64,000 nucleotides of DNA from Otatea glauca (GCA_036346275.1 CM070717.1:10537178-10601177), one strand, 5' to 3'. Numbered from the stretch's first letter, positions 22,475-33,560 are shown. The notes: a model not told the origin generated them from the sequence alone. Numbers and translations are program-made.

Positions 22475-22657
22475 TTGGTCCAGCTTTCCAAGATGACATA
22501 TCTGCTTTGCCGCTGGCGTTCGACCGCCCGCGCCGACTACACGAGGGGCTTGCGCGCGCGATCACCTAGAAGATGGACGCGTACCTTTGCGCGGAGCGGG
22601 AGGCGGCGGAGGCTGTCGACGCCGCGCTCGCGGAGGCGATGCTGGCGAGCGCGGTAT
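22475..22657 (+). pseudogene. Exon-like captured fragment, gene not recognised
   Basis: One frame runs from DDISALPLAFDRPRRLHE (22492) through a TAG at 22567-22569 into MDAYLCAEREAAEAVDAAL (from 22573). Its codons almost all end in G or C, as in grass coding exons, and it stops at a possible donor GTATGT (about 22654). I do not recognise the protein. It resembles host exon sequence picked up by the surrounding element. Confidence 0.4.
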
Positions 22658-22688
22658 GTGGAGGAGATCAAGGGCAACACCTTCGGGC

Positions 22689-22856
22689 ATGCGGATCCTC
22701 CCTATTTATTTCCTTGTTTGATTCGCTCTCCTTCCAAATATGTAGTACATACAGTTTTGGCAATTCAAGTCTGGTTTCCTTGCATGCAGATCCTCCCTGT
22801 TTATTTCCTTGTTTGATTCGCTCTCCTTCCAAATATGTAGTACGTACAATGTGATC
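22689..22856 (+). repeat. Tandem duplication, period about 97 bp
   Basis: The stretch beginning GCGGATCCTCCCTATTTATT recurs as GCAGATCCTCCCTGTTTATT about 97 bp later and runs to TATGTAGTACGTACA. The two copies are more than 90 percent identical. Confidence 0.7.
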
Positions 22857-22959
22857 ACAAGATTATTTATTATTAAGTATTATATTCATACTTATCTTTT
22901 ATTTAATTGATAAGCAGATGTACTGCCGTCGTAGCGTTAGCACTGGCACTATACTAGTA

Positions 22960-23945
22960 ACTAGTTAAGTGCCCGTGCGTTGCTACGAAAATTCTCAAAC
23001 ACAACCTTATTAAGAAATTTTTTTCAAAGAAACAGCCAAGTTGGTTGATGAGAAAGATATGTATGAAGCGAACTTGTTAGCTACTTAAGAGTGCTTTAAA
23101 TTATCAGTTAATCATTCATGCTAGTATAATTTTAAAAAGCCTCAACATGATAGTACAACGGCAACTTTAAAGAATTTGGTCTTTTTTCTGTTTTTTCTCC
23201 CCCTTTTGTCTCGAGTGCAGTCTTTTGCACCTTATAACTTTAAACTTTATTTTTTATCCTCATAATTTAATCACAGCTTTAGCTGTCTTAAAAAAAGAGA
23301 AGGAGCCATGGCCATGACCTCCTTTCGTATCGTTTCTTGCACCCCTTGAATCTTTTGTATTGCTTATTTCTCTCTTTCTTCTGTGTATAAGCCTTCCTCT
23401 CCTATGTCTCTTCCTGCGTCTCTTCATATGTCCTCTATGATGGAGATGAAGGTGGTCTTTTATAGGTGGAGGAGAGGGCAGTCAGACGTGTGAGTGCTCA
23501 ACCTCTATGATACGGTGTCTCGTGATCTCCGGGATTGGCACGTGATTTGATTATGCAATTCTTGCCTTTTTAATCTTTGCATTTCCGTCCGAATGAGATA
23601 TAATGAAATAGGGTTTTTATGTTATGAGATACGGTGAGTATGTCATTCCATCCAAGCGGGATACGATGAGGAAACTTTTTTATTTATAAGAGATATGAAT
23701 AAAATCTTTCTATTTTAAGAAGATGTGATCAGTAATATTTCCATAAAATAGAGGGAATCCGGATCGGTTGGAGGCGGGCTGAGCGAATAGAAGAAAAGGA
23801 TGAGCGAATAGAAAAAAGGATGTGGGGACGGGCTAAATAAATAGAAGAAAATAAAGGGTATAGAGAATAGACCATTGACACCAAATCGTAATTAGAAATA
23901 GTAGAGATAATAACAATGCACCCGTCTATTATCATACGGGCTACA
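22960..23945. other. AT-rich block bounded by CCCGT words, possible small DNA transposon
   Basis: The left edge reads AAGTGCCCGTGCGTTGCTAC, a phrase common at repeat ends in grass genomes. The right edge reads ATAATAACAATGCACCCGT and ATCATACGGGC. The edges are only loosely inverted to each other and no TSD was found, so the transposon reading is tentative. The interior (TATGATGAGATACG-type words near 23600-23670) has no gene. Confidence 0.25.
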
Positions 23946-24269
23946 ATACTGATGGGGCCAAACTTACCCAGCTGAGAAATATTCCCAGTGCAAATACCCC
24001 TCGTCGGCCTCGTCCCCTTCGCCAGCTTCCTCCCCTCGCCACCGATCTACGGGTCTGCGCCGCCCCGCCCCGCCTTGTCCTCCTCCCCTTCCTCTTCCCC
24101 TGGGCCTAACAGGTCAGCTCGTGCTCGCGGGTGTGGTGGAGGTCATTCTGAAGTCCGTCCCCGCGGTGGTCTTCTCCATCGCCGGGTAGCCCAGATCTGA
24201 CAGCGGTTCTTCTTCGTCCACCTCACCAGCGGCCTTCCAAAATGAGTGGAAGCCGGAAAGGCAGAGCGG

Positions 24270-25640
24270 AGCCTTGGCTTGGCTGCTTGCAGCGTGGAAC
24301 CTCGGCTTCTTCGACATCTGGACGCTCCGCGTCGCCGTCTTCTCCCAGGCTGACAGTGTGTGCCCCCTTCCTCCTCTCTCTCTCTTGCTCGTGTGATGTC
24401 GCCGCCCCATGTGGGGTGTGGGTCTGTGGGCTGGTGGATCTGGTTCGGCTGGGTCGATGTGGCGCGGTGCAGTCCTCTTCTTGATGGAAGATTTTGAGTC
24501 CAGAGAGAACGATGCGGAAGTTGGGACAAATTAGGTGTGCGCAAGTCGGTGATTTATCAGTGTATTGTTGGAATTATTATGAATTCTCCCTTAGATTGGC
24601 AAGATGCGGAAGCTAGTTCAAACTAAGCAGTTGGCGGTGGCATTTGGAATATAAGAGTTCTGTGAGTAGTTGTCAGGTTAACACATTTGGTCCATGGTGT
24701 CTGCCGAGAGAAATGCATACAAGATTTAAAGAGAATGTCTTATGCAGAGAATCTCCAAGAAAGGGAAGCAACTCATTCAAGGATAAAACATTAGCTGGAA
24801 GCCACACAGCGCTAATACTTCAATTTCTCAATGGAGCAAATACTCAGTTTGATCCCATTCTTGGATTGCATTGGATCTTGATCTGACTGGTCACTCTTTT
24901 TGTAGGAAAAAAATAGCTTCCCTTTGGTACCGGATTTGTTGCTAGTTCATGAATTACTGGATCTTGGTTGTTTGTATTACTGCAAAAACTAGTTACGCGA
25001 CTATTTTTGGGGGACTTTTGGAAATCCTGTTTTGACTAGATTAGAGAAAACATGCAGTACTGCACATATCATCACCATTTTGTCATGTTCGCTCTTCATC
25101 TGAGCAAAGCAAATTCCTAACTACTACCCAACTAGACAGGATTGCTATATGTAGTAGTTGTTTTACTTTCTGTTGGAGCATTTAAGTTGTCATTACTAGC
25201 TACTACTCCTTTTAGATTATTTACAGAAGGAAAATCTTGATGCATCAGCTACATTGTATTTTCTTCAGGCGCATGGAAACTGGAAAGTCATTAGCTTCAT
25301 GGTCTTTTTAAGAAAGTTCTCATACTAATGTCTGCTCACCCACTATCATTTATTGTGGAGACTTGTTTACTCGAAACAAAACATTTTTACATAACATGGT
25401 TAACATCTGCCTTTGCATGCAGTGACTGCTGTACATGGTCACACATTTAGGGTCAGTACTCTCTTGACCTGTATTGTGCTTTCTATGCGCATTCAACGTG
25501 GAAAACATGCCTCTCTATCAGGCCACCTCCCTATCGTTCATCTATGCTCTTGGTCATTTCCTCACTGAATACTTGATATACCATACAATGGCTGCAGCAA
25601 ATTTGAGCACGGTTGGCTTCTTGCAGGTACTGACCTTCAG
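24270..25640 (+). pseudogene. ERG28-like sterol biosynthesis scaffold gene fragment, two exons
   Basis: ERG28 is a small endoplasmic reticulum membrane protein that tethers sterol C4-demethylation enzymes. Exon 1 (to 24355) encodes LGFFDIWTLRVAVFSQAD. A GT-AG intron at 24356-25422 joins it in frame to MTAVHGHTF (split codon A|TG) and STLLTC. Two bases are then missing, so the next block LCFLCAFNVENMPLYQ, FIYALGHFLTEYLIYHTM and NLSTVGF lies in another frame. The end (last transmembrane part) is absent after 25637. The N-terminus before the GFFDIW motif is shorter than usual. The intron is retained, so capture was at DNA level. Recognition rests on these motifs from memory of the family; moderately high confidence. 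Confidence 0.68.
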
Positions 25641-26269
25641 TTTATATGTAACTGTACTATTGTTGCTTACTTTCAGGGTAAAGAGGTATCCTAGATTAGA
25701 AAGCAACGAATTTCACATTTAAAATGAAAGAAAGGTGTGCTACCTTTATGTTGACACTTTCTGAGAAGGAAACATGGTGTAAAGAACATCGTCTTGCAGC
25801 TACTGTAAAACACTTTTTCCCTAGCTAATGCACTTCTTTTATGTAAAGAACATGGTGCACGACTGCTAGTGCATTCTCCTAGTCCTTCCCCTAATGATGT
25901 ACTTAGGTGGAGAGCTAACCAGATAGTTTTGTCTTGGTAAACTTTTTTCCAATTGTGTACGTCAGTAAGCCTAGTTAAACCTTAAATTCGCCTGAGCAAT
26001 TATTGCAGCTACCAGCCTCATTTTGGAACAGTAGATTCTACTAATGTACTGAAAATTTTAGACCTAATTGGGCTGGACGCCCTAATCAACTATTATGCTA
26101 TTTGTTTTTTTGGAGCTGTGTCGTTATTGTAGCATCTAGTATAGCTTGATTCAGAAGAACTATACTACACTAAGTCTTTTTCCCCTTATTGTGGTTCACA
26201 TATTTTCATTCATCAAACTCTTGAGTGTGTAACTTCATCCCTCAGTGATATTGAGATTCCCATGCATTT
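25641..26269. other. CACTA-2 interior between the two gene fragments
   Basis: AT-rich, intron-like DNA without recognisable coding sequence. It could include the lost 3' part of the ERG28-like fragment, but I see no matching exon. Confidence 0.35.
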
Positions 26270-26488
26270 GGCTGGATGTATTTGTACACCTGATGAAGGA
26301 ACGCTTTCCTGTTGTCACATTGGATCATATATTTGGAGTCGAACCAATGAAGATTATGCCCCCCCCCCCCCCCCCAACACACACAACAGATTCTGAAATT
26401 GCTCTTGCTCTTAGTGTTTTGGAAGGTTGTTGCCTTGTGTATAGTCTCCGATGCACTGCTCTGGTCCACAAGTACAAGTCTGTGAAGG

Positions 26489-28262
26489 CAGCGTTAAAAA
26501 AACCGGCGAATTTCGCCGAAATCTCGGATTTCGGACCCCAGCGAGTTTGAAAAGACCGGCCGGATGGAAAATTCTGAAAAAATTTGAAATTGCTACAGTA
26601 AATTTCGGAATTTTAATTTTTTCGGCGAGATTTCGGCAAAAACCACGGAGATTTCGGAATTTTAAAACGGAATTTGATTTTTTTGGTCGGATAGTTCTCA
26701 GGAAGTGATCTTCAGTGATAATATTTCGAAAAAGTTGATTTTTTTAGACTTTTTGGCATTTCGGCAGAAACACTGTTTGAATTTTAAAAATTTTAGAATG
26801 CATTTTCATGCTATGAAAAATTTATGGGAGTATCATAAGATATGTAGGATAATACATAAAATTTATGAAAATATTTTAACATCATTTGTTATGTTTTAAA
26901 AATAAAAATCAGAAATAGGATAAATGAGGCGTGTGATGCTAGAATTTTATAAATTTATTCATGTCTGATAATTACCTAAAATTTTTATGGGAGCTTAAAA
27001 ATTCTCTCATAACTCTGTTGTAAAAGTTTAAAAAAATTTCAACCAGTTTTGATGAGTCAATAAAAATTTTATGTGGTACAAGGACGAGGTGTACATTTCG
27101 AAAACAGTGATCTACTACATTCACATTTTTTTGGTAATTTTTTGTGATTGATCACCGATTAAAAAAACGGTCGTAGCTACTGGGCGACGAAATGACCTCA
27201 AAACTTTATCACAAGATCATTGATGCTTTCCAAATATGTACCAATTTTTTTGTAATTTTTACATTGTTGAAATTATTGGAAAAAAACTATTATGAAGTAA
27301 CACTTTCATGTTTTCTCTGATTATTTTATGTTTGATCATCTTCTCAAAATTTTATGACAGCATCATTGATGCATTTGAACTATGTAAAAAAAATTTGGGA
27401 ATTTTTACATGCTCCGAACTATGGAAAAAAAAGTAGCAAATAAATGTCGTTCTGAAGATTCGAACTCGTGACCTCTTGTTTCATGGAGTTAAGCCTTACC
27501 ACTGAGATATGTGTGCTTATGTGTTCTAGAGATGAGAAATAACTCATTTTATACATTGATAACTCACTGGTTTTAATACATCGTCAATCATTGAAGTTCA
27601 TTCACAGCTCATTCCACCGAGAGGCTCTCTGGAATCTCACTTTCCCCTGCGCAGAACCCTTCTCCACCTTGCTCCCTCTCTGGTTCGGCCAATCTCCGGT
27701 CAAGTTCGGCCAGCCCCTAGCCTCCAGAGGTAAATCTCGGCCTCCCAGGGCGAGATTTCGGGCCTAAAAGGCGAAATCTCGGGCTTCCAAAAAAATCGGT
27801 ATGAACAAATTTTATGGCAATATTATTCACATGTCAGAATCATGCTATTAAAATTTTAAATATTTATAACATGCTTTGTCCTATTTTTCATTCAGTTCAA
27901 AATTACCGGTGAGCGTTTCATTACGACAGTACCAATGTTTCAATTTTTAAAAAATTTACATGATTCAAAAAAATCTGAAATTTTTATGACAACATTAATA
28001 ATACGTCGAACTCTCCACAAAAAATTCAAATTTTTCTTCATCTTTTGGACCAATTTTGGGCTTGTCAATCTGGCGAAATTTACTTAATCTCGCGAGATCT
28101 CTCGCCCAATCTCGCTAAATTCGGCATTTCGATAGAAAAACCGGATTCAAATTTTGAATTTGAATTTCCGGACGAGATTTGTCCGAAATTAACAAATTTC
28201 TCCGAAATTTCGTTTTTCGGGCATGAACGGTATTTTATCCGAAACCGAAATCCGAAACCCTG
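26489..28262. mobile_element. hAT element, non-autonomous, 1774 bp
   Basis: Flanked by a perfect 8-bp TSD, TGTGAAGG, at 26481-26488 and 28263-28270. The ends are CAGCGTTAAAAAAACC on the left and CGAAACCCTG on the right, giving inverted termini CAG(C/G)GTT. The outer 150-200 bp on both sides are filled with TTTCGG and CGAAAT words. The AT-rich interior codes for nothing and contains a tRNA-like segment. It lies exactly at the exon-intron boundary of the CDC14-like fragment. Confidence 0.82.
27453..27516 (-). tRNA. tRNA-like sequence, degenerate (pseudo-tRNA or SINE head)
   Basis: On the minus strand ATATCTCAGTGGTAAGGC resembles the A box and D arm, and GGTCACGAGTTCGAATC resembles the B box and T arm, with the spacing of a tRNA. 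The acceptor and anticodon stems do not pair convincingly. It is a relic, not a working tRNA gene. Confidence 0.35.
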
Positions 28263-28721
28263 TGTGAAGGTATTCGACATTCATTTTTAGTCACTTTTGG
28301 CATATTACTTTTAGGTCTTCTAAGGCAGCTTGTTTATGCTTGATAATTTGATTGTATTTGTTAAGTTATATTGACTAGAAGTTTTATGTTTCACATGATA
28401 ATTAGTCAAACATGCGGCTTGTAAAAATACATTAGTAGCATAAAATTTTATTGTACTGCAGCATCATACAGTCGTTTATTCTTTATGCATCACTGTCAAT
28501 AGGTGCAGTGTGCTTGGATGCTCTGCACTGATGTTGGATTCACCTTCCAATCAAATTGTACGCTTTAGCTCTTTACTTGATGTTATGATTGTTAATTTTT
28601 CTAGCATTTAGGATGAGTGTACAATTGCTGAATATAAGAGAGATTTTGCAAATGTAAGCCAGCAAATAGCTCTATTGATTTGGATCTGTAACCCTGATGT
28701 ATGCTGAATTGGATCTGTGAC

Positions 28722-28850
28722 CATTCAAGACAGTTTTTTAAAAGAACCATTTGTGATAGGTGTTTCACAGTGTGTCAATATTATCACTGGCACATGTTTA
28801 GAGACGGTTCATAAAACCGTTTGTGATGAAGTTTTAGAATAGTTTGTGAT
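28722..28850. repeat. CACTA-2 right subterminal repeats
   Basis: Words such as AAGACAGTTTT, AACCATTTGTGAT, GAGACGGTTCA and AACCGTTTGTGATG precede the right terminal repeat at 28855-28869. Confidence 0.65.
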
Positions 28851-28869
28851 GGTCTTTTCTATATTAGTG

Positions 28870-30179
28870 TCAACTGAATATGGTCGTAGCATGGCTAAAG
28901 ATGAGATGGCCAGTGCGGCTGCAAGTGATCGTGTCGACTGCTACAACATTAAAGGCTGGATGATGCACTAGTATGATCATTTCACACATCAACAAAGGAT
29001 AAACTGAAACAAAGTTGATATCTTAATCAATGGCTCCATCCCCTAAATAACGTGTAACATGGTGGCTTGGAGCTCGGGTGTTGCGGCGTTTGTCGGGATT
29101 AGATGGAGAGGCATGGTGCGAGGGGCGGCGTCCGAGATTGAGGCAGTAGATAGTTAGGAATTCCTGAGGTTTTGGTTATTAAAAGTCTATATTGTACTTA
29201 CGAAATCAATGGACATATATACTCGTACTAACACCTTATCTGGTAGTAGAATATGCTGTAAATTCTCAATTATTAAACGCGCGGAAAGATTTAAAACACT
29301 ATTGATTTCCACTCGTAAGCCTGATGCATCACACGGTCATACCGCTGCCTGCCCACCTATCGACCTATTGTCTTACAACTCTACCCACTTTATTCCAGGG
29401 GTAGATCCAGGGGTGAATTCAACAGTGAGGCTTTGTTAAGCTCAAGCCTATCCTCCATCAGTGCCGTAGCACCCTCCCCCCTCCCCTGAGACGGCGGTTG
29501 GCCATGGCGCTGCCATCGATGGAAGCTCAGAGCCCTGATCCAGGATGGAAGAAGGCGATGACTAGAAGAGAAATTGGCCTTCGGTGTCCACAAAGCCCAA
29601 TTGGGGACTAATCCTCATATCCACCCCCATCAGCCACCAGATGCAATGGAACAAGGGGAGGAGATCTACTGCGCACCTTGAGGTGGTTGAGCCCAAGAAC
29701 AGCGAAAACCTAGTGGTAGACGGCAAGCTGATGGGATTTGGAAGCCAGGGTAGGCATGCGGAGGAATGGCCACCATGTCGCCAATCTCGGAGCTCCATTG
29801 CTTCGATCCCGGGTGATGTGGCATGAGGAGGCGTGACCTGGCGGCCACGAGGGGAGCCACCGAGACGGGCCTAGGGCGACAAGCGCGAGGAGCAATTGGG
29901 CGGTCATTAGCCAGGCTGTGGCGTGATGAGGAAGAGGGGAGCTTGGACTAGATTTGGTGAGTGAATGAGGACGAGGAGCCAAGTAGGCAGGTAGAGAACT
30001 GAAAGAAGGTATATATAAATTAATATATTGTATTAGTGTTATTTGTTTTATGCTTTTCTCATTAGCATATAGCCAATTATCCATATATAGATATACTGTG
30101 ATCGTGCAGTTAGTAATATGGTTGTATAATTTTTTGTATTATAGATATACAGTAATGGATAAACGAACTTTGCGAAAAC
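28870..30179. other. Inter-element DNA, no gene supported
   Basis: It contains a moderately GC-rich part (about 29390-29960) with short overlapping frames on both strands, none with a domain; it may be a degraded gene piece. The remainder is AT-rich. It ends at AAAAC (30175-30179), the left target of Copia-C. Confidence 0.4.
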
Positions 30180-31060
30180 TGTTAGTTTTGGCCCAATAAA
30201 TCCCAAGGCCCATGTGCAATACTAGGAGTTATGAGGACATTGGTCCCACATGGGTAATTGAGAGAAGGTTTGACCAACTTAAATAGTTTGGACTGTTGTC
30301 CATCTGTTGTGAGGTTGGAAAAAGGGAAAGGCGGTGCCACACGCGCGCGGGTCGAGCCGTGGCGTGTGCGTGTGTCGAGTCGAGTCGAGGTTTGTTTTTG
30401 CCGTTTCAGTGATCAATGTGACCAGTAACTGCCGTCAGTTACTAGTAACGGACATGGTCGGTTTATGACCGAGAAACATTATCGATTACGATGAATCGGA
30501 CGTGGTTGATGGGTGGCTCATAATCAACGTCGGTTACTTGTAACGGTTGATGGCCTCCTCTCCTGGTGCCTATAAAAGGTCTTTCCTGTGTGAACTACAG
30601 AGATAACAGCTCCTCATCTAGAATCTGCTGTTGCGCTGTTGCCAAGGTTTTTCCCGGCTCTGTCTCCTACACGCACAGGAACCAGAGTGAGCAGGCTTTC
30701 GGAATCGTCGTTCTCTTGCGTTCCTACTGCGGGATAGAGAGCGAATACGATTTTTGGGAAACGCGAAGACAACGTGACTGCTCCTTGTGTTCGATTACAT
30801 CATCGGAATCGGCACTGCAACAACCGTCCACACTGCTTCAAGTTCGATCCACTACTACGATAAACTGCGATCATATCGACTGATCTGCAGAATAGCGCCT
30901 CTGGCGCCACCGGCACTGGCCCCGCTCAAGGGTATAATCTGCAGACTCTTCTGTCGAGTTATACACTTGTTGTTTACTATGTGATCACCATGCTAGATGT
31001 CATGTTATATAATGTTTTTATGTGGATTAAATTAAACCGAAAATGCCTAGTTTCTCAACA
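30180..31060 (+). repeat. Copia-C 5' LTR
   Basis: 881 bp with TATA box TATAAAAG at 30571 and a long region after it. It is shorter than the 3' copy because of indels around the CGAGT/GAGAC repeats (about 30345-30390). The open frame in its last part continues into gag. Confidence 0.9.
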
Positions 31061-32096
31061 ATCCAAAAATCGTATTATAGGAATTTTTGATTCTTGGCTT
31101 CATTCTTTGCCGATGAAGCACAACGTGTTCGATGGAGCGAACTACAAACGTTGGCGTGCAAGGATGATTCTTTGGTTGACTACCATGAACGTGTATTATG
31201 TGGCACAAGGCAAGCCTGAAGGGGCGCTATCTCTTGATGAGGAGAAAGTATTTGAGGCTACCGATAATCTGTTCAGAGGTGCCGTTATAAGCATTCTAGG
31301 AGAAAACCTAGTGGATGTGTACATGATCTTATCTTCTGCTAAACAATTATGGGATGCTCTTGAGGCCAAATTTGGGGTCTCAGATGTAGGCATTGAGCTG
31401 TATGTCATGGAGCAGTTTCATGACTACAAGATGGTCGATGACCGTTCTGTAGTAGAACAAACTCATGAGATTCAATCGCTTGCAAAGGAGCTTGAGCACT
31501 TTCCATGTGTATTATTGCCTGACAAGTTTGTGGTAGGATGCATCATTGTGAAACTGCCACTCTCTTGGAGGGATTTTGCCACTTCTCTAAAACATAAGAG
31601 ACAACAGTTCAGCGTCACTGACTTGATTGGGTCTCTTGATGTTGAGGAGAAGGCGAGGGCAAAGGATATTCGTGGAAAGGGACATGAGGGAAATTCCAGT
31701 GCCAATTTGGTGCAGAAAAGGAATTTTCAATCCCAAAAGAAAAATAAGAACAAGGCTGATAACAACAATAAAGCCAACCAGACTACTAGCTTCAAGAAGA
31801 AGAAGAATAAAGGGAAGGGAGACTGCTTTGTATGCGGCAAACCTAGCCACTGGGCTAAGGAATGCACTGAGCGCAAAAACAAGCAGAAAAAGTCTGCCAA
31901 CATTGTCATTGGTAATACAGTACCTCTTGTTCTTTCAGTATGTCATTCACCAGATTGGTGGGTTGACACTGGGGCCAATATACATGTATGTGCTGACAAA
32001 TCTCTGTTTTCTTCTTACCAGATCACAAGGACTTCCTTCGTGCTGATGGGTAATGGATCGCAGCCATTTGTGCGTGGGTCAGCACGGTTGATCTGA
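31061..32096 (+). pseudogene. Copia-C gag and protease
   Basis: Frame open from inside the LTR (30981), with the family-typical start near MKHNVFDGANYKRWRARM (ATG 31113). The gag domain covers about 31113-31640 (LWDALEAKFG, LPLSWRDFATSL). A lysine-rich linker leads to the zinc knuckle CFVCGKPSHWAKEC near 31825. Protease begins at WWVDTGANIHVCADKS (about 31960). A one-base shift at about 32078 ends the frame after GSARLI. No typical primer-binding site lies between LTR end and gag, so the leader has probably been deleted. Confidence 0.85.
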
Positions 32097-33560
32097 AGTT
32101 CACTTCAGGCAAGGTCGTGCAACTGAAGAACATGCAACATGTACCCATGATTAATAAGAACCTTGTCAGTGGATCTCTATTATGTAGAGATGGTTATAAG
32201 CTAGTTTTTAAGTCCAATAAATGTGTTGTATCCAGATTTGGATCTTTTATTTGTAAAGGCTATGAGTGCGAAGGTTTGTCCCGCTTTTCATTATCAGACA
32301 TGTGTAATAATGTGGTGAATCATGTATGTAATGATGAGTCTAATGTTTGGCATTCACGACTTTGTCATATTAATCTTGGTTGCATGACGCGGCTTGCTAG
32401 TATGAGTTTAATCCCGAAGTTTACCTATGTCAAAGGTTCTAAGTGCCAAGTATGTGTGCAATCTAAGCAAACTCGCAAGCCTGACAAGGCAGCAGAGGCG
32501 AGGAGTTTGGCACCATTAGAACTAGTTCACTCGGATCTGTGCGAGATGAACGGTGTGCTGACAAAAGGCGGAAAGAGATATTTCATGACTTTAATAGATG
32601 ATTCTACTAGATATTGTTATGTGTATTTGTTGAAATCAAAAGATGAGGCACTTCACTATTTTAAACTTTATAAAGGTGAGGCAGAAAACCAACTTGAGAA
32701 AAAGATTAAGCGGGTTAGGTCCGATCGCGGTGGAGAGTATTTCTCAAATGATTTCAATTTATTCTGTGTGGAACACGGTATAATTCATGAGAGGACGCCG
32801 CCCTATTCACCGCAGTCTAACGGGATTGCGAAAAGAAAGAACCGCACTCTAACTGAGATGGTTAACGCTATATTAGAAACAACGGAAATTTCCAAGGAAT
32901 GGTGGGGTGAGGCTATATTGACTGCGTGTCATGTCCTAAACAGAGTTCCTACAAAGAATAAAGAGATAACCCCGTTCGAGGAATGGGAAAAGAAAAGATT
33001 AAATCTCTCTTACTTACGAACTTGGGGTTGTTTAGCTAAGGTCAATATGGCAATCTCAAAGAAGCGTAAGCTTGGATCAAAGACCGTAGACTGTGTTTTT
33101 CTTGGGTATGCCTTTCACAGCATTGGGTATAGGTTTTTAATAGTGAAATCTGGAGTACTCGATATGTATCAGGGTACGATAATGGAGTCCAGAGATGTCA
33201 CATTCTTTGAGGACGTATTTTCAATGAAAGAAACACCTAGCTTATCTAACCAAGGACCTATCTTCCCTCCTGAGCCTATCATTCCAATAACGCACTTTGA
33301 ACCTTCACTTGAAGAGAATCCTGTAGATGAAGACAATGAAGCATGTCGTAAGAGTAAGAGACAAAGGACTGTAAAGTCTTTTGGTGATGACTTCATTGTA
33401 TATCTAATGGATGACACTCCAAGAACCATTGAAGAGGTATATTCATCTCCTGATGCTGACTATTGGAAGGAAGCAGTACGGAGTGAAATGGATTCTATTA
33501 TGCCTAATGGAACTTGGGAGGTTGTCGAACGACCTTATGATGCAAACCTGTAGGGTGCAA
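32097..33560 (+). pseudogene. Copia-C integrase
   Basis: Continues the protease in a new frame. The zinc domain shows HSRLCHINLGCM and CQVCVQSK. The DDE core has the first Asp in VHSDLCEMNG and the second in RSDRGGEYFS. The position where Copia elements have the catalytic Glu reads NGIAKRKNRTL, so the Glu (expected before RKNRT) is Lys. A C-terminal part with YLRTWGCLAKV and VFLGYAFHSIGYRF follows. The frame stops at 33553 just before the RT. The Glu-to-Lys change would abolish strand transfer. Confidence 0.85.

Larger units (their letters stand above)
26270..28558 (+). pseudogene. Probable CDC14-domain (SIN component-like, armadillo-type) gene fragment split by a hAT
   Basis: Exon A (about 26270-26487) encodes RFPVVTLDHIFGVEPMKIM, a proline run made by a C16 tract, then SEIALALSVLEGCCLVY and CTALVHKYKSVK. 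It ends at a donor-like AAG|GT once the hAT insert is removed in thought. Exon B (about 28503-28557) reads GAVCLDAL and, after a one-base shift, LMLDSPSNQI. This order resembles plant proteins of the 'cell division control protein 14, SIN component' family as I remember them; I could not run a search. Frameshift and missing ends make it a pseudogene. Confidence 0.42.
21665..28869 (+). mobile_element. CACTA-2, probable cargo-carrying non-autonomous CACTA
   Basis: The left end TACTACTACAGAAAAG differs from the CACTA consensus only at the first base. The right end TTTTCTATATTAGTG (28855-28869) has two mismatches. Both ends carry ACAGACGGTT-type words in opposite orientations (21690-21875 and 28722-28850). 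Flanks are TTA and TCA, two of three bases equal. No transposase is present; the interior holds fragments of at least two host genes with introns and a nested hAT. It is possible that the two ends belong to different relics. Confidence 0.6.

Noticed and set aside
27453..27516. A functional tRNA gene
   Set aside because: Only the A- and B-box-like parts are present; the acceptor and anticodon stems do not pair, and it lies inside a DNA transposon.
26489..28262. A replication origin or regulatory region suggested by dense TTTCGG words
   Set aside because: Perfect 8-bp target duplication and CAG...CTG termini identify a hAT transposon; the words are its subterminal repeats.
29209..30084. Possible host gene between CACTA-2 and Copia-C
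   Set aside because: Frames are short, overlap on both strands, and show no domain, intron borders or clear codon bias.
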